Shown here in pieces: positions 63,797 through 64,000 of a stretch of DNA of 64,000 nucleotides. The stretch spans positions 486,146 through 550,145 of the forward strand of contig RXJJ01000003.1 of assembly GCA_003963145.1 (NCBI GenBank), read 5' to 3'. The stretch's first letter is position 1; each line of letters begins with the position of its first letter. The notes under the pieces were generated by a model, which was not told the origin of the DNA, made no database searches, and worked only from the letters and a program-made list of their open reading frames with translations. Source of the DNA: Bradyrhizobiaceae bacterium (lineage in GTDB: Bacteria > Pseudomonadota > Alphaproteobacteria > Rhizobiales > Xanthobacteraceae). The translations under genes were made by a program, and so were the position numbers.

Positions 63797-64000
63797 TCAG
63801 CTCGCGTCAGCGCTGGCCGCCACGTCCAGCATGATTTCGTTTCGACGCAGAAACGGCAATGTCCATGGTGGGTTGTAAAAAGCAAGAACGGGCTCGCCGC
63901 TCGTCTTGATATGATGCCGCTCCGCGAATTCCCGCAGGTCGCTGGTCTTGTTCTGAATGGTGCTGTCCGACGCCGTACCCGAAAACCGGATTGCAATCGC
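63797..64000 (-). CDS. SOUL haem-binding family protein, 3' end only
   Basis: The frame is open to the window edge and encodes 67 C-terminal residues: AIAIRFSGTASDSTIQNKT (part), then ERHHIKTSGEPVLAFYNPPW (part) and TLPFLRRNEIMLDVAAS. AFYNPPWTLPFLRRNE is the hallmark of SOUL/HBP haem-binding proteins. The N-terminal part lies beyond the window. Its stop codon is 2 bases upstream of the DUF3429 start. Confidence 0.85.
   Translation of the reverse strand, partial: AIAIRFSGTASDSTIQNKTSDLREFAERHHIKTSGEPVLAFYNPPWTLPFLRRNEIMLDVAASADAS

Overview
The window reads as a chromosomal segment of an alphaproteobacterium of the Rhizobiales, most like the Nitrobacteraceae (Bradyrhizobium, Afipia or Rhodopseudomonas relatives). 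The basis is high GC with dense coding, the gene families and their order (rsmB with an SDHAF4-type gene, tsaD beside hemD-mitofilin-hemY, glnK-amtB), many DUF families typical of that group (DUF1236, DUF1488, DUF1674, DUF2239, DUF3429), and family-typical intergenic palindromes. No database search was possible; family names come from recognising motifs.

Layout. 1-18.9 kb is ordinary backbone: PLP-binding YggS (cut by the window edge), an L,D-transpeptidase, an orphan OmpR-type regulator with a cyclic-nucleotide-sensor protein, exonuclease III, a LolA-type carrier, FtsK, an aminotransferase, a PII/ammonium transporter locus with a near-consensus sigma-54 promoter, tesB, an FAD hydroxylase, a HAD phosphatase, Trm112, a Lon-domain protein, a CnoX-type thioredoxin, tRNA-Gly and small metabolic genes. 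19.0-22.5 kb is the most unusual stretch: a DUF6065-type gene faces three tandem micro-genes for 17-23 residue peptides sharing the pattern MxxxLMGPPxPPP. A strong intrinsic terminator follows them, then a family 2 glycosyltransferase and an ATP-grasp enzyme. 22.6-44.8 kb is again backbone: an amidohydrolase with its MFS partner, gamma-glutamyltransferase, a UMF1-type MFS protein, purH, a heparinase II/III family protein, rsmB, an SDHAF4-like protein, a hairpin-rich intergenic region, a second L,D-transpeptidase, acetyl-CoA synthetase, an EVE protein with an overlapping methyltransferase, gpsA, tsaD, hemD, mitofilin and HemY.

44.9-56.9 kb is a roughly 12 kb integrated element in the 3' end of tRNA-Thr(CGT). 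A 45-nt copy of the tRNA 3' end (one mismatch) marks its far end. It has two parts: a replication/integration core (AlpA-like regulator, prim-pol, Walker-type ATPase, tyrosine integrase, inverted repeats that could be an origin), and lower-GC cargo. The cargo comprises an OLD-type ATPase/Toprim protein, a small serine recombinase, a cyclase-fold protein, an unrecognised 401-residue protein, a gene broken by two frameshifts, an XRE regulator and small proteins. No capsid, terminase or tail genes are visible, so a phage-satellite-like or integrative element with possible defence cargo fits better than a prophage.

57-64 kb carries stress-type genes: a frameshifted VIT-family gene, GlsB/YeaQ, a DUF1236 protein, several small proteins, a short HPF/RaiA homologue, a Crp/Fnr regulator, DUF1488, DUF3429 and the end of a SOUL-type gene. 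One small gene has a promoter matching the alphaproteobacterial general-stress (EcfG) consensus and a second gene has a weaker match, suggesting partial control by the general stress response.
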